A stretch of DNA of 56,995 nucleotides from Sphingomonas sp. SCN 67-18 (lineage in GTDB: Bacteria > Pseudomonadota > Alphaproteobacteria > Sphingomonadales > Sphingomonadaceae): assembly GCF_001724715.1 (NCBI RefSeq), contig NZ_MEFG01000033.1, positions 1 to 56,995 of the forward strand, read 5' to 3'. The notes under the pieces were generated by a model that worked only from the letters and a program-made list of their open reading frames with translations, searched no databases and was not told where the DNA came from. Position 1 is the stretch's first letter. Every line of letters starts with the position of its first letter. Both the position numbers and the translations under genes were made by a program. This document shows, piece after piece, positions 17,220 to 26,759 of this stretch.

Positions 17220-18431
17220 TCAGGCGCCCTGGCCGATCGCGCCCACGGCGCGGCCCGCCGCCGCGAACATGCCGAGGATCGATTCGACCTGCTCCGCGCT
17301 GTGTTCCGCGCAGAGCGAGCAGCGCAGCAAATAGGTGCCGGCCGGGGTCGCGGGCGGGCGCGCCATGTTGACGTAGAGGCCCAGTTCCAGCAGCGCCTGC
17401 CACATGCCGACCGCCAGTTGCTGGTCCGGCAGGATGACCGCGATGATCGCCGATTGGGGCGTTTCCGTGCCCAGCGTGAAGCCGAGTTCGCGCAGGCCGC
17501 CGTGCAGGCGGCGGCTGTTTTCCCACAGATGCGCGCGCTTGTTGCCGGCGTGCATCAGCTTGCGGATCGACGTGGCCGCGGTGGCGACGACGGACGGGGG
17601 CAGCGAGGCGGTGAACACATAGGGGCGGCACACCAGCCGCAGCACGTCGAACTTGGGGTGGTTCGACACGCAGAAGCCGCCGACCGTGCCGACCGATTTC
17701 GAGAAGGTGCCGACGACGAAATCCACGTCTGCCTCGACGCCCGCTTCCTCGAACACGCCGCGCCCGTGCTCGCCGAAGAAACCCATGCCGTGCGCTTCGT
17801 CGCACAGCACCATCGCGCCGTGCTTTTTGGCGACGGCGACCATCTCCTTCAGCGGCGCGATGTCGCCCAGCATGGAATAGACGCCTTCCAGCACCACCAG
17901 CTTCTGCGCGTCGGCGGGCAGGCGGCCCAGCCGCTTGTCGAGATCCTCGATGCTGTTGTGGCGGAACCGGACGATCTCCGCATTGCCGAGCGCGCAGCCG
18001 TCATAGATGGAGGCGTGGCTGTCCGCGTCGAGGATGATGTAATCGCCCTTGCCGGCCAGCGTCGACATCATGCCGAGATTGGCCTGATAGCCGGTGGAGA
18101 ACACCATGGCGTGCTTCGTGCCGTAGAATTCGCGCAGCGCCGCCTCGCATTCGGCATGGCCCTGATAGGTGCCGTTGAGCACGCGGCTGCCGGTGGTGCC
18201 GGCGCCGAATTCGTCCAATGCCCGCTTGCCCGCGTCGATCACGTCGGGATCGAAGGTCATGCCCATATAATTATAGGTGCCGAGCAGGATGGTGTCCTTG
18301 CCCTTGATGACCGCGAGGGTGGGCGATTTCACTTTTTCCATCACGATCGCGAACGGATCGGTCACGCCGGTATCCAGCAGCGCCTGGCGTTCGGCGATCA
18401 GGGCATCGAATTTGGAGAGCAGGTCTGTCAT
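17220..18431 (-). CDS. spt: serine palmitoyltransferase
   Basis: This PLP enzyme condenses L-serine with palmitoyl thioester to 3-ketosphinganine, the first step of sphingolipid synthesis. It has 403 residues, and it belongs to the alpha-oxoamine synthase family. Key residues are His139 (DADSHAS), Asp211 and His214 (CDEAHGMGFFG) and the Schiff-base Lys245 (GTFSKSVGTVGGF). As I recall, the Sphingomonas paucimobilis residues are His159, Asp231, His234 and Lys265, so every one matches with a constant offset of 20. It lies seven bases downstream of a dedicated ACP gene. This is the best marker for a sphingolipid-making organism in the window. Confidence 0.95.
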   Translation of the reverse strand: MTDLLSKFDALIAERQALLDTGVTDPFAIVMEKVKSPTLAVIKGKDTILLGTYNYMGMTFDPDVIDAGKRALDEFGAGTTGSRVLNGTYQGHAECEAALREFYGTKHAMVFSTGYQANLGMMSTLAGKGDYIILDADSHASIYDGCALGNAEIVRFRHNSIEDLDKRLGRLPADAQKLVVLEGVYSMLGDIAPLKEMVAVAKKHGAMVLCDEAHGMGFFGEHGRGVFEEAGVEADVDFVVGTFSKSVGTVGGFCVSNHPKFDVLRLVCRPYVFTASLPPSVVATAATSIRKLMHAGNKRAHLWENSRRLHGGLRELGFTLGTETPQSAIIAVILPDQQLAVGMWQALLELGLYVNMARPPATPAGTYLLRCSLCAEHSAEQVESILGMFAAAGRAVGAIGQGA

Positions 18432-18438
18432 TCTATCT

Positions 18439-18681
18439 TCAGGCTTTCAGTTTCGAGACGGCATCGACAAGCTGGCCGACGGTTTCGATTTCCGCCTGCA
18501 TGTTCATGGTGATGAGGATATCGAACTCGTCCTCGATCGCCGCGACGAAATCCATCACGGTCAGGCTGTCCCATTCAAGATCGCCCGCGAAGGTGGTCTC
18601 CTCGGCAAGGGCTATCCCCTTCTTGTTGAACGGTTCGATCTGCGCGGCGACGGTATCGAAAATCTGGCTTCTGTCGGTCAT
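18439..18681 (-). CDS. acyl carrier protein of the sphingolipid pathway
   Basis: This 80-residue acidic helical protein has the 4'-phosphopantetheine attachment site at Ser39 in EWDSLTVMDFV. It differs from housekeeping AcpP, which has DSLDTVEL-type sequence. AAGGA lies eight bases before ATG 18681. Its position seven bases ahead of spt suggests that it presents the acyl chain to SPT, as proposed for the Caulobacter AcpR-Spt pair (from memory). An acyl-ACP synthetase partner is not in the window. Confidence 0.88.
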   Translation of the reverse strand: MTDRSQIFDTVAAQIEPFNKKGIALAEETTFAGDLEWDSLTVMDFVAAIEDEFDILITMNMQAEIETVGQLVDAVSKLKA

Positions 18682-18779
18682 GTCGGAATCCTTACGGCCT
18701 GGTGGCGCTGCTTGCCAAGCGATTGCGGCGGCAGGGTGGCATGTTTATGGGAATGCGGAACAGGGGAGGGACCCGCCGC

Positions 18780-19292
18780 ATGACCGACGAGCAACCCGAA
18801 CGGCGTTATTCGCCGCACGCCATCCACCTGGTCCGCACCGGGCAGCAGATTCAGGTGCAGCTTTCCGCCATGGCGGACCACAAGGCCAGCATATTGATGG
18901 GCGCGACCTTCGTGGTCTTCACCATCGCGATCAACCAGGCGCGCAACGATACGCTGGGCAACCCCATGCTGGTGCTCGGCTGCTTTTCCTTCGCCGCCGC
19001 GCTGCTGGCGGTGATGGCCATCATCCCGGCGGTGAAGACCCGGCCGGGCGCGCCGCTGAACCTGATATTCTTCGGTTCCTTCACCCAGCTGGACGAGGAG
19101 GATTATATCGACCGGGTGGCGGCGCAGCTGGAGAGCGACGACCTGCTGCTGCGCGCGATGGCGCGGGACATGTATCAGAACGGCATGGTGCTGCGGCACA
19201 AGAAATACCGCTATCTGGGCTATGCCTACCGCGTATTCCTGATCGGCCTGGTCGCGACCTTCGCCACCTTCTTGGCCGAACGCTTCCTATAG
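18780..19292 (+). CDS. PycTM-like (DUF5706) membrane protein
   Basis: This 170-residue protein starts at ATG 18780 with GGGGAGG upstream. The N-terminal helix (HLVRTGQQIQVQLSAMADHK) and the following ASILMGATFVVFTIAI match the pattern of the Pycsar-effector transmembrane domain (PF18967/DUF5706), which has a conserved AD-x-KA motif before the first membrane helix. Two more hydrophobic segments follow, at about 58-80 and near the C-terminus. No pyrimidine cyclase lies next to it, so an active Pycsar defence pair is not shown. It sits between the divergent ACP-SPT genes and the convergent epimerase gene, whose 3' ends overlap by six bases. Confidence 0.7.
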   Translation: MTDEQPERRYSPHAIHLVRTGQQIQVQLSAMADHKASILMGATFVVFTIAINQARNDTLGNPMLVLGCFSFAAALLAVMAIIPAVKTRPGAPLNLIFFGSFTQLDEEDYIDRVAAQLESDDLLLRAMARDMYQNGMVLRHKKYRYLGYAYRVFLIGLVATFATFLAERFL

Positions 19293-20210
19293 CCAGCCGG
19301 CGGCGCGATAGGCGATGGCGGTGGCGCGCAGGCCGGTGACCGTTTCTATATGCGGCCGCCAGATTTCCGCGGGCGGCCGCCGCGCCGGGTCTATCGTCCA
19401 GTCGGGATGGCAGAAATAGCTGACCCGGTCCGCGGTCAGCTTGGCCCGCCGGCGCCGGACCAGCCGGTCGATGCCCGCCGCGAAGCGCAGCACGCCCCGG
19501 GGCGTGGCGACGGTCGCCACCCGCCGCCTGCCGACCGCCGCGCCGATCGCCTTGCCGAACGCCTCGTGAGTCCAGCCGCCCGGCTGGCCGTCGTCCGCCT
19601 CATAGATTTCGGCCAGCGTCTCGTCCTCGCCGACCAGCGACAGCAGCAGGCGGGAAAGATCGCTGACCTCGATCACCGATATCCGGCCTTCGGGCGGCAG
19701 CATCAGCAGGCCCCAGCGCGCCATGCGGAACAGGTCCAGCATCTCGCGGTCGCCCGGCCCATAGACGGCGGGCGGGCGCACCGCCGTCCAGTTGAGGCCG
19801 CTTGCCGCGACGATCTGTTCGGCCCGCGCCTTGGACCAGCCATAGTTGGACAGGTCCGGTTCGCGCGCGGCCAGCGACGAGACGTGGATGAAGCGGCGGA
19901 CGCCCGCCTGCTTGGCCGCCTCCACCACCGCCAGCGTGCCCTCCACATTGCCGGCGGCGAAGCCGGCCCGGTCCGGCGCGTTGACCACCCCCGCGACATG
20001 GATGACCGCATCCGCGCCCTCGACCAGTTGGGCCAGGCTGTCCGGCCGGTCCAGCGCGCCGTCGATCCAGCGGACGCCCTTCATCGCCGGTTGCGGCCGC
20101 CGGGTGAGCGCGCGCACCGCCTGTCCGCGCATCGCGGCGTGGCGGACCAGCGTCGACCCCACGAAACCCGTTGCCCCGGTGATCGCCAGCGTCGGCCCGA
20201 CCGGCCTCAC
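19287..20210 (-). CDS. extended SDR, NAD(P)-dependent epimerase/dehydratase; candidate CerR-type reductase
   Basis: This 307-residue Rossmann protein has GATGFVGSTLV at the N-terminus, VIHVAGVVN, and the YGWSKARAE catalytic YxxxK. Its GTG start (20210) overlaps the proB stop as GTGA, so it is co-translated with proB. In Caulobacter an epimerase-like protein (CerR, from memory) reduces the 3-keto group of the sphingoid intermediate and is needed for ceramide. With SPT and ACP under 1 kb away this gene is the best local candidate. Alternatives are NADH-ubiquinone-oxidoreductase-like or NDP-sugar SDRs. Function is inferred. Confidence 0.7.
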   Translation of the reverse strand: MRPVGPTLAITGATGFVGSTLVRHAAMRGQAVRALTRRPQPAMKGVRWIDGALDRPDSLAQLVEGADAVIHVAGVVNAPDRAGFAAGNVEGTLAVVEAAKQAGVRRFIHVSSLAAREPDLSNYGWSKARAEQIVAASGLNWTAVRPPAVYGPGDREMLDLFRMARWGLLMLPPEGRISVIEVSDLSRLLLSLVGEDETLAEIYEADDGQPGGWTHEAFGKAIGAAVGRRRVATVATPRGVLRFAAGIDRLVRRRRAKLTADRVSYFCHPDWTIDPARRPPAEIWRPHIETVTGLRATAIAYRAAGWL

Positions 20211-21334
20211 AACATCACCAGATGATCGCGGTGGATGAGCGCGGCGCGCGGCGCATAGCCGAGCAGATCGGCATGGGCGGCGCTGCGCCTGCCCGCGATC
20301 CGCGCGGCGTCGCCGCTGTCATATTCGATCAGCCCGCGCGCCAGCACCGCGCCGTCCGGCCCGACGACGTCAACCGCGTCGCCGCGCGCGAACAGCCCCT
20401 CCACGCCGGTGACGCCGGCGGCGAGCAGGCTCTTGCCGGAACGCAGCGCCGCGCAGGCCCCGGCATCGACCAGGATCCGCCCCTTCACGCGCAGCCGGCC
20501 GGACAGCCATGCCTTGCGCGCGCCGCCGCGCCGGTCCGCCACGAACAGCGTGCCCCGCCCGCTCGAATCGAAGCGGGCGAGCGGATGATCGTGCTGGCCG
20601 GACGCGATGGCGAGCGCGATGCCCGCGCCGGTGGCGATGCGCGCCGCCTCCAGCTTCGACGCCATGCCGCCGGAGCCCATGCCGGATGCGGTGTCCGCCG
20701 TCGCCATCGCCAGCACGGCGGCGTCGATCCGTTCCACCCGGTCGATCATCGCGGCATCGGGATCGCGCGCCGGGTTGGCGCTGAACAGCCCGTCCACGTC
20801 CGACAGCAGGATGACGCCGCCTGCGCCCGCCGCCTGCGCCACCCGCGCGGCCAGCCGGTCATTGTCGCCGAAGCGGATCTCGGTGGTGGCGACGCTGTCA
20901 TTTTCGTTGATCACCGGCACCACGCCCAGGCTGAGCAGCCGGTCCAGCGTGGCGGAGGCGTTCAGATAGCGGCGACGGTCCTCGAGATCGTCCAGCGTCA
21001 CCAATATCTGCGCCGCCGTCAGCCCGTGGCGGCCGAGCAGGTCCGCCCACACCTGGGAAAGCGCGATCTGGCCCGTCGCCGCCGCCGCCTGCGCGTCCTC
21101 CACGCTGGCGCGGCCGCGCTTGGGCAGGCCAAGCCGCTGCGCGCCGAGCGCGATCGCCCCGGACGAGACGATCACCGGCCGTTGCCCGGCGGCGTGGCGC
21201 GCCGCGATATCGGCGACCAGCGAGGCCAGCCAGTCGCGCCGCACGCCGCCATCCGGATCGACCAGCAGCGACGACCCGATCTTGATGACCAGGCGCGGGC
21301 AGGCGGCCGGCAGGAAAGGCTGGGCGGTGGTCAT
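20207..21334 (-). CDS. proB: glutamate 5-kinase
   Basis: ProB phosphorylates glutamate for proline synthesis. The 375-residue protein has an amino-acid kinase domain (RLVIKIGSSLLV, VIVSSGAIALGAQRLGL, VINENDSVATTEIRFGDND, LLSDVDGLFS) and a C-terminal PUA domain starting near LRVKGRILVDAGA. It lies 24 bases downstream of obgE on the same strand, an order common in alphaproteobacteria. proA is not in the window. The downstream epimerase gene is translationally coupled. Confidence 0.96.
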   Translation of the reverse strand: MTTAQPFLPAACPRLVIKIGSSLLVDPDGGVRRDWLASLVADIAARHAAGQRPVIVSSGAIALGAQRLGLPKRGRASVEDAQAAAATGQIALSQVWADLLGRHGLTAAQILVTLDDLEDRRRYLNASATLDRLLSLGVVPVINENDSVATTEIRFGDNDRLAARVAQAAGAGGVILLSDVDGLFSANPARDPDAAMIDRVERIDAAVLAMATADTASGMGSGGMASKLEAARIATGAGIALAIASGQHDHPLARFDSSGRGTLFVADRRGGARKAWLSGRLRVKGRILVDAGACAALRSGKSLLAAGVTGVEGLFARGDAVDVVGPDGAVLARGLIEYDSGDAARIAGRRSAAHADLLGYAPRAALIHRDHLVML

Positions 21335-21358
21335 GCGATCAGGCCTGCGTCGAAAGGA

Positions 21359-22983
<1,625 letters not shown>

Positions 22984-22991
<8 letters not shown>

Positions 22992-23011
22992 TTATGTAAG
23001 CAATGCTCAAT
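22984..23011. promoter_or_regulatory. probable TetR operator
   Basis: An imperfect dyad, ATTGACATT and AATGCTCAAT (the second arm reads ATTGAGCATT on the other strand), is separated by nine bases and overlaps the start codon of the TetR gene. It lies 33 bases before the divergent hydrolase gene. Size and position suit a TetR dimer site controlling both genes. Confidence 0.5.
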
Positions 23012-23043
23012 CTAGGGATCGGTTATTCGGAGCCACGAGACAG

Positions 23044-23895
23044 ATGACACACGCCAAGACGCCTGCCGATCTGACGATCACGCCGCGCGACCGCCGCTTC
23101 GGACGGAACGAGAAGCGCAACCGCTGGTGGCTCAAAAACGATCCCATTGCCACCGCATTCTACAATGCGCTGTCCGTCACCTTCCCCAAGGGCGAGGCGT
23201 TTTTCGTGGAAAGCGTGCGCGCCCACCGCGAGGGCACGCCGCCCAAGCTGACCGCTGAGATCAACGCCTTCATCAAGCAGGAGGTGATCCACAGCCGCGA
23301 GCATGTCGCCTTCAACCGCCATGTCACCGACCAGGGCTATGACATCAGCCTGCTGGAGCGCCATGTCGACGAGGCGCTGGCGCTGACCAAGGGGCGGCCC
23401 GCCATCGCCAACCTGGCGGCGACGATGGCGCTGGAGCATTTCACCGCGATCATCGCCAGCCAGCTGATCGGCAATCCGCGCCACCTGGATGGGGCGGAGG
23501 GCGATTCCGGCCGCTTGTGGCGCTGGCACGCCTCGGAAGAAATCGAGCATAAGGGCGTTGCCTACGACACCTGGATGCACGCCACGCGCGACTGGAGCCG
23601 CTGGCAGCACTGGAAGGTGAAGTCGATCATCATGCTCGTCACCACCAAGAATTTCTTCAAGGGCCGGACGCAGGGGATGATCGAGCTGCTGCGCCAGGAC
23701 GGGCTGACCGGCCCGGCGATATGGGCGCGGCTGTTCTGGTACGCCTTTGGGCGGCCCGGCATGGCCCGCAAGATCGCGCGCGGCTGGTTCGCCTATTTCC
23801 TGCCCGGCTTCCACCCGTGGAACCATGACGACCGTGCGCTGATCGCGCTGTCGGAGAGCGAGTTCCCGGACGCGGTGCTGCCGCAGGCGGCGTAA
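23044..23895 (+). CDS. predicted metal-dependent hydrolase (PF10118 family)
   Basis: This 283-residue protein starts at ATG 23044. It has conserved Glu/His motifs spread along a helical domain: FIKQEVIHSREHVAFNRH, ATMALEHFTAI and WHASEEIEHKGVAYDTW, which could bind a di-metal centre. Later parts have hydrophobic stretches (IIMLVTTKNFF, ARLFWYAFG). Family members are annotated as metal-dependent hydrolases without a known substrate and often sit beside TetR regulators, as here. It is probably the main target of the divergent regulator. Confidence 0.8.
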   Translation: MTHAKTPADLTITPRDRRFGRNEKRNRWWLKNDPIATAFYNALSVTFPKGEAFFVESVRAHREGTPPKLTAEINAFIKQEVIHSREHVAFNRHVTDQGYDISLLERHVDEALALTKGRPAIANLAATMALEHFTAIIASQLIGNPRHLDGAEGDSGRLWRWHASEEIEHKGVAYDTWMHATRDWSRWQHWKVKSIIMLVTTKNFFKGRTQGMIELLRQDGLTGPAIWARLFWYAFGRPGMARKIARGWFAYFLPGFHPWNHDDRALIALSESEFPDAVLPQAA

Positions 23896-23924
23896 GCCGG
23901 CGGGGCAGGGGCGTCCGCCGCGGC

Positions 23925-24130
23925 ATTGCCGCGAAGGAGCCGTTGAAGCAGCCGGTCAGGCGTTTCGTAAAGCGTTTCGGCATGGCGTTGAAGCCGTGTT
24001 TCCCGAAGAAGCGGTGCGCGCCTTCATTGGGCAGGCCGTTTTCGAGAAATGCCCATTGCGCGCCGTGCCCTCGCGCGCCGCGGACCCGACGAGCGCCGTG
24101 CCGACGCCATTATCGCGCCGTTTCGATGGC
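23925..24130 (-). pseudogene. possible decayed GNAT acetyltransferase remnant
   Basis: Within the 385-base gap 23896-24280 the minus strand reads NGVGTALVGSAAREGTARNG in one frame (about 24055-24112). After a shift near 24055 it reads AFLENGLPNEGAHRFFGKHG in another (about 23990-24050). Together these mimic the acetyl-CoA-binding motif A and the C-terminal part of a GNAT protein. There is no intact reading frame, and the last frame has no stop at the expected place. The rest of the gap shows nothing recognisable. Confidence 0.35.
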
Positions 24131-24280
24131 CGACCGTTGCAGACAGGCCGTCAGCTGGTGTGGCCGCGGCGGTTTTCGCCGCCCGCCCGCACCGTCGCCA
24201 TCCCGCCCCCCGGGGCCGCGCGCCATCCGGGTTCTTGCCGATGGCGTTCGGGCCGGGGGCGGGGGCTTTACGGGCCTGAT

Positions 24281-24829
24281 CTACGCCGCGCGCAGGCGCG
24301 GCATGTCGAGGTCCGCGACCCCGCCTTCTTCCGCATAGGCGGCGAAGGCGGCAGGGCCGCCGCGGGCGCGGCTGTGGCGCTGGACGATCCGGCCGGTGGG
24401 GCGGAAGCCGAGCTTGCGCAGCACCCGGCCGGAGGCGGGGTTATCGAGGAAATGGCCGGCGACCAGCGGGCCGAGGTCCATCGCGCGGGCGATGTCCAGT
24501 ACCGCCCGGCTCGCCTCGGTGGCATAGCCCAGACCCCAGGACATCCGCTCGACCCAATAGCCGATTTCCGGCGCGCCGTCCGGATCGCGGCCGATGCCGA
24601 CGCCGCCCACCAGCCGGGGCGCGCCGCCGGTGCGGGCGAAGACCAGGAAGCGCGGCTGCTGCGGATCGTCCGCCAGCGTCAGGAAATCGCGCGCGTCTTC
24701 CAGCGTATAGGGCCAGGGCGCGTGGGCGAGGTTGCGGACCACGGCCTCCTGGCCGATCGCGCGGGTGAGCGCGGGCGCATCCTCGACCCAGCCGGGCCGC
24801 AGCAACAATCTTGGCGTACGCGAGAACAT
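24281..24829 (-). CDS. RimJ/RimL-type GNAT N-acetyltransferase
   Basis: This 182-residue protein begins at ATG 24829 with GGAGAG five bases upstream. Features of the RimJ/RimL subfamily are visible: TPRLLLRPGWVEDAPALTRA at the N-terminus, GGVGIGRDPDGAPEIGYWVE, the acetyl-CoA-binding GLGYATEASRAVLDIA, and ASGRVLRKLGFRPTGR. It acetylates an unknown amine, possibly a protein N-terminus or a small molecule. It is the gene next to rpmA on the minus strand, separated by strong terminator hairpins, so it should have its own promoter in 24830-24905. Confidence 0.85.
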   Translation of the reverse strand: MFSRTPRLLLRPGWVEDAPALTRAIGQEAVVRNLAHAPWPYTLEDARDFLTLADDPQQPRFLVFARTGGAPRLVGGVGIGRDPDGAPEIGYWVERMSWGLGYATEASRAVLDIARAMDLGPLVAGHFLDNPASGRVLRKLGFRPTGRIVQRHSRARGGPAAFAAYAEEGGVADLDMPRLRAA

Positions 24830-24905
24830 GTGTCTCTCCATCCGTTTTGTGCCGCTGTGCCATCGTTCGATGACGGCCCGGCGACAGGGTGGCGAGGGAG
24901 ACAAT

Positions 24906-24935
24906 AAAAAAGGGAGCGGGGGCAACCCGTCTCCC
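24906..24935 (-). terminator. rho-independent terminator of rplU-rpmA
   Basis: On the minus strand GGGAGACGGG and CCCGCTCCC form a stem with one bulged A. It is followed by a run of six T. It lies about 65 bases after rpmA. Two more hairpins precede it in the same direction: at 24961-24981 (GGGTCGTCC against GGGCGACCC) and 24941-24956 (GCCTGC against GCAGGC). Confidence 0.75.
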
Positions 24936-24998
24936 TCATCGCCTGCCGCAGCAGGCTATCGGGTCGCCCCAGGGACGACCCGTTTACCGGTTCGTCCG

Positions 24999-25268
24999 TT
25001 ATTCAGCCGCCTCGGCCATAATGTCCACGGAACAATATTTGCGGCCGAGCTTGCCATCGTGGAACACCACGCGGCCGTCGACGAGCGCGAACAGCGTGTG
25101 ATCCTTGCCGATGCCGACATTGCGGCCCGGATAGAATTTGGTGCCGCGCTGGCGGACGAGGATGTTGCCGCCGACCACTTCCTGGCCGCCGAACTTCTTC
25201 ACGCCGAGGCGGCGGCCCGCCGAGTCGCGTCCGTTGCGCGAAGAGCCGCCTGCTTTCTTATGTGCCAT
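24999..25268 (-). CDS. rpmA: 50S ribosomal protein L27
   Basis: This 89-residue protein has the conserved N-terminus [29 protein letters not shown] and [11 protein letters not shown]. The N-terminal tail of L27 reaches the peptidyl-transferase centre. It is the second gene of the rplU-rpmA operon, 24 bases after rplU. Confidence 0.98.
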   Translation of the reverse strand: MAHKKAGGSSRNGRDSAGRRLGVKKFGGQEVVGGNILVRQRGTKFYPGRNVGIGKDHTLFALVDGRVVFHDGKLGRKYCSVDIMAEAAE

Positions 25269-25292
25269 CTCTAATACTCCCTACGCGCTCGA

Positions 25293-25769
25293 TCAGGCCT
25301 TGTCGGCCGCCGGCTTCTTGGCCGGGGCTTTCTTGGCGGCGGGCTTGGCGTCCGCTGCCGGCTTGTCGGCGTCGGCCTTCTTGGCCGCGACCTTCTTTTC
25401 AGCGGCGGGCTTGGCCGCTTCCGCTTCGACGGGCTTGGCTTCCGCCTTCTTGGCGGCGGGCTTTGCCTTTTCGTCGCCGATGGCCAGGATCCGCAGGATC
25501 GTGTGCTGCTGGCGATGGCCGTTCTTGCGGCGGTAATTGTGGCGGCGCTTCTTCTTGAAGACGAAGATCTTCTCGGCCTTCGCCTGCGCGATGATCTCGG
25601 CGGAGACGGTCAGCCCGGCCACCGATTTCAGTTCGCTGCCTTCGCCGGCCAGCAGAACGTCGCCCAGCGACACATTGTCACCGGCTTCGCCCGCCATCTT
25701 CTCGACGACGATCTTGTCTCCTGCGGCAACGCGATACTGCTTGCCGCCCGTGCGCACGACTGCGAACAT
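25293..25769 (-). CDS. rplU: 50S ribosomal protein L21 with long Lys/Ala-rich tail
   Basis: The first hundred residues are canonical L21 ([37 protein letters not shown]). A tail of roughly 55 residues follows, made almost only of Ala, Lys, Pro, Asp and Glu in repeats such as [10 protein letters not shown] and [12 protein letters not shown]. The total of 158 residues compares with about 103 in E. coli. The start at MFAVVRT is chosen by homology; two in-frame ATGs lie just upstream. It is transcribed divergently from lepB. Confidence 0.96.
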   Translation of the reverse strand: MFAVVRTGGKQYRVAAGDKIVVEKMAGEAGDNVSLGDVLLAGEGSELKSVAGLTVSAEIIAQAKAEKIFVFKKKRRHNYRRKNGHRQQHTILRILAIGDEKAKPAAKKAEAKPVEAEAAKPAAEKKVAAKKADADKPAADAKPAAKKAPAKKPAADKA

Positions 25770-25834
25770 GGCCCTCATCACTTCTTCAAAGCTGAACCCC
25801 ACGCCGGGGCAGAACCCTGCGCGGAAAGAAGCGC

Positions 25835-25863
25835 CAGCTATGCGAAGGCGCCCGGCTTGTCAA
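25835..25863 (-). promoter_or_regulatory. probable promoter of rplU-rpmA
   Basis: The minus strand has a perfect -35 TTGACA, a 17-base spacer and TAGCTG as -10. Transcription would start about 60 bases before the rplU ATG. It lies in the divergent gap between rplU and lepB. Confidence 0.5.
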
Positions 25864-25943
25864 CCGCGTGACGGGCTTTTCGGGCCGGATTGGCGACGTG
25901 CGCGTTGCTTGACGCCCGCGCGCGGGAGCCGCAAAGCGCGGGC

Positions 25944-26759
25944 ATGGCCAGTCCCAAACCCGCCGTTGCCCGCAAGCCGGCGCGCGGCGCGTCCGAAACC
26001 CGCGATTTTCTGCTGCTGCTGGTCAAGCTGCTGCTGTTCATGTTCCTGCTGCGCGCCTTCGTGGTCGCGCCGTTCAACATTCCGTCCGAATCGATGCAGC
26101 CGCGCCTGCTGGTCGGCGACTATCTGCTCGCCGCCAAATGGCCCTATGGCTATTCCAACTATGCCACCCCCTTCGGCATTCCGCTGATTCCCGGGCGCAT
26201 CCTGGCGCGCGCGCCGGACCGGGGCGACGTCGTCATCTTCCGCGCGCCGCCCGGCAACGACACGGACTATATCAAGCGCGTCATCGGCCTGCCCGGCGAC
26301 AGCATCCAGATGCGCGGCGGGCAGGTGATCCTGAACGGCGTGCCGGTGCCGCGCGCGCGACTCGCCGACTTCATCTTGCCGATCAGCCCCAACAGCCCCT
26401 GTTACGACGCGCGCTACGAGGATGCCGCCGCCGCGCTCTGCCGTTATCCGCGCTATCGCGAGACCCTGCCGGGCGGGCGCAGCTATGCGGTGCTGGACAT
26501 GGGCGGGACGACCGCCGACGATACCGGCGTCTATGTGGTTCCGGCCGGGCATCTGTTCCTGATGGGCGACAATCGCGATCGCAGCGCGGACAGCCGCTTT
26601 CCGGCCATGGCGGGCGGCGGAATCGGCTTCGTGCCGCAGGACAATCTGGTGGGGGAGGCGCTGGTCACGGTCTTTTCCACCGACGGTTCGGCCGAATGGC
26701 TGAAGCCGTGGACATGGGTTTCCGCCGCCCGGTGGACCCGCATCGGAGACGGATTTTGA
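25944..26759 (+). CDS. lepB: signal peptidase I
   Basis: This is a membrane-bound serine protease that removes signal peptides in the periplasm. It has 271 residues. An N-terminal membrane segment lies at about 21-41, nucleophile Ser50 in IPSESMQPRL, general-base Lys111 in YIKRVIGLPGD, and the conserved GDNRDRSADSR near the C-terminus. It is the first gene of lepB-rnc-era. A TTG start for rnc overlaps its stop. Confidence 0.95.
   Translation: MASPKPAVARKPARGASETRDFLLLLVKLLLFMFLLRAFVVAPFNIPSESMQPRLLVGDYLLAAKWPYGYSNYATPFGIPLIPGRILARAPDRGDVVIFRAPPGNDTDYIKRVIGLPGDSIQMRGGQVILNGVPVPRARLADFILPISPNSPCYDARYEDAAAALCRYPRYRETLPGGRSYAVLDMGGTTADDTGVYVVPAGHLFLMGDNRDRSADSRFPAMAGGGIGFVPQDNLVGEALVTVFSTDGSAEWLKPWTWVSAARWTRIGDGF

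Noticed and set aside
18780-19292. A complete Pycsar anti-phage system.
   Set aside because: No pyrimidine cyclase gene is adjacent on either side; only the membrane effector-like protein is present.
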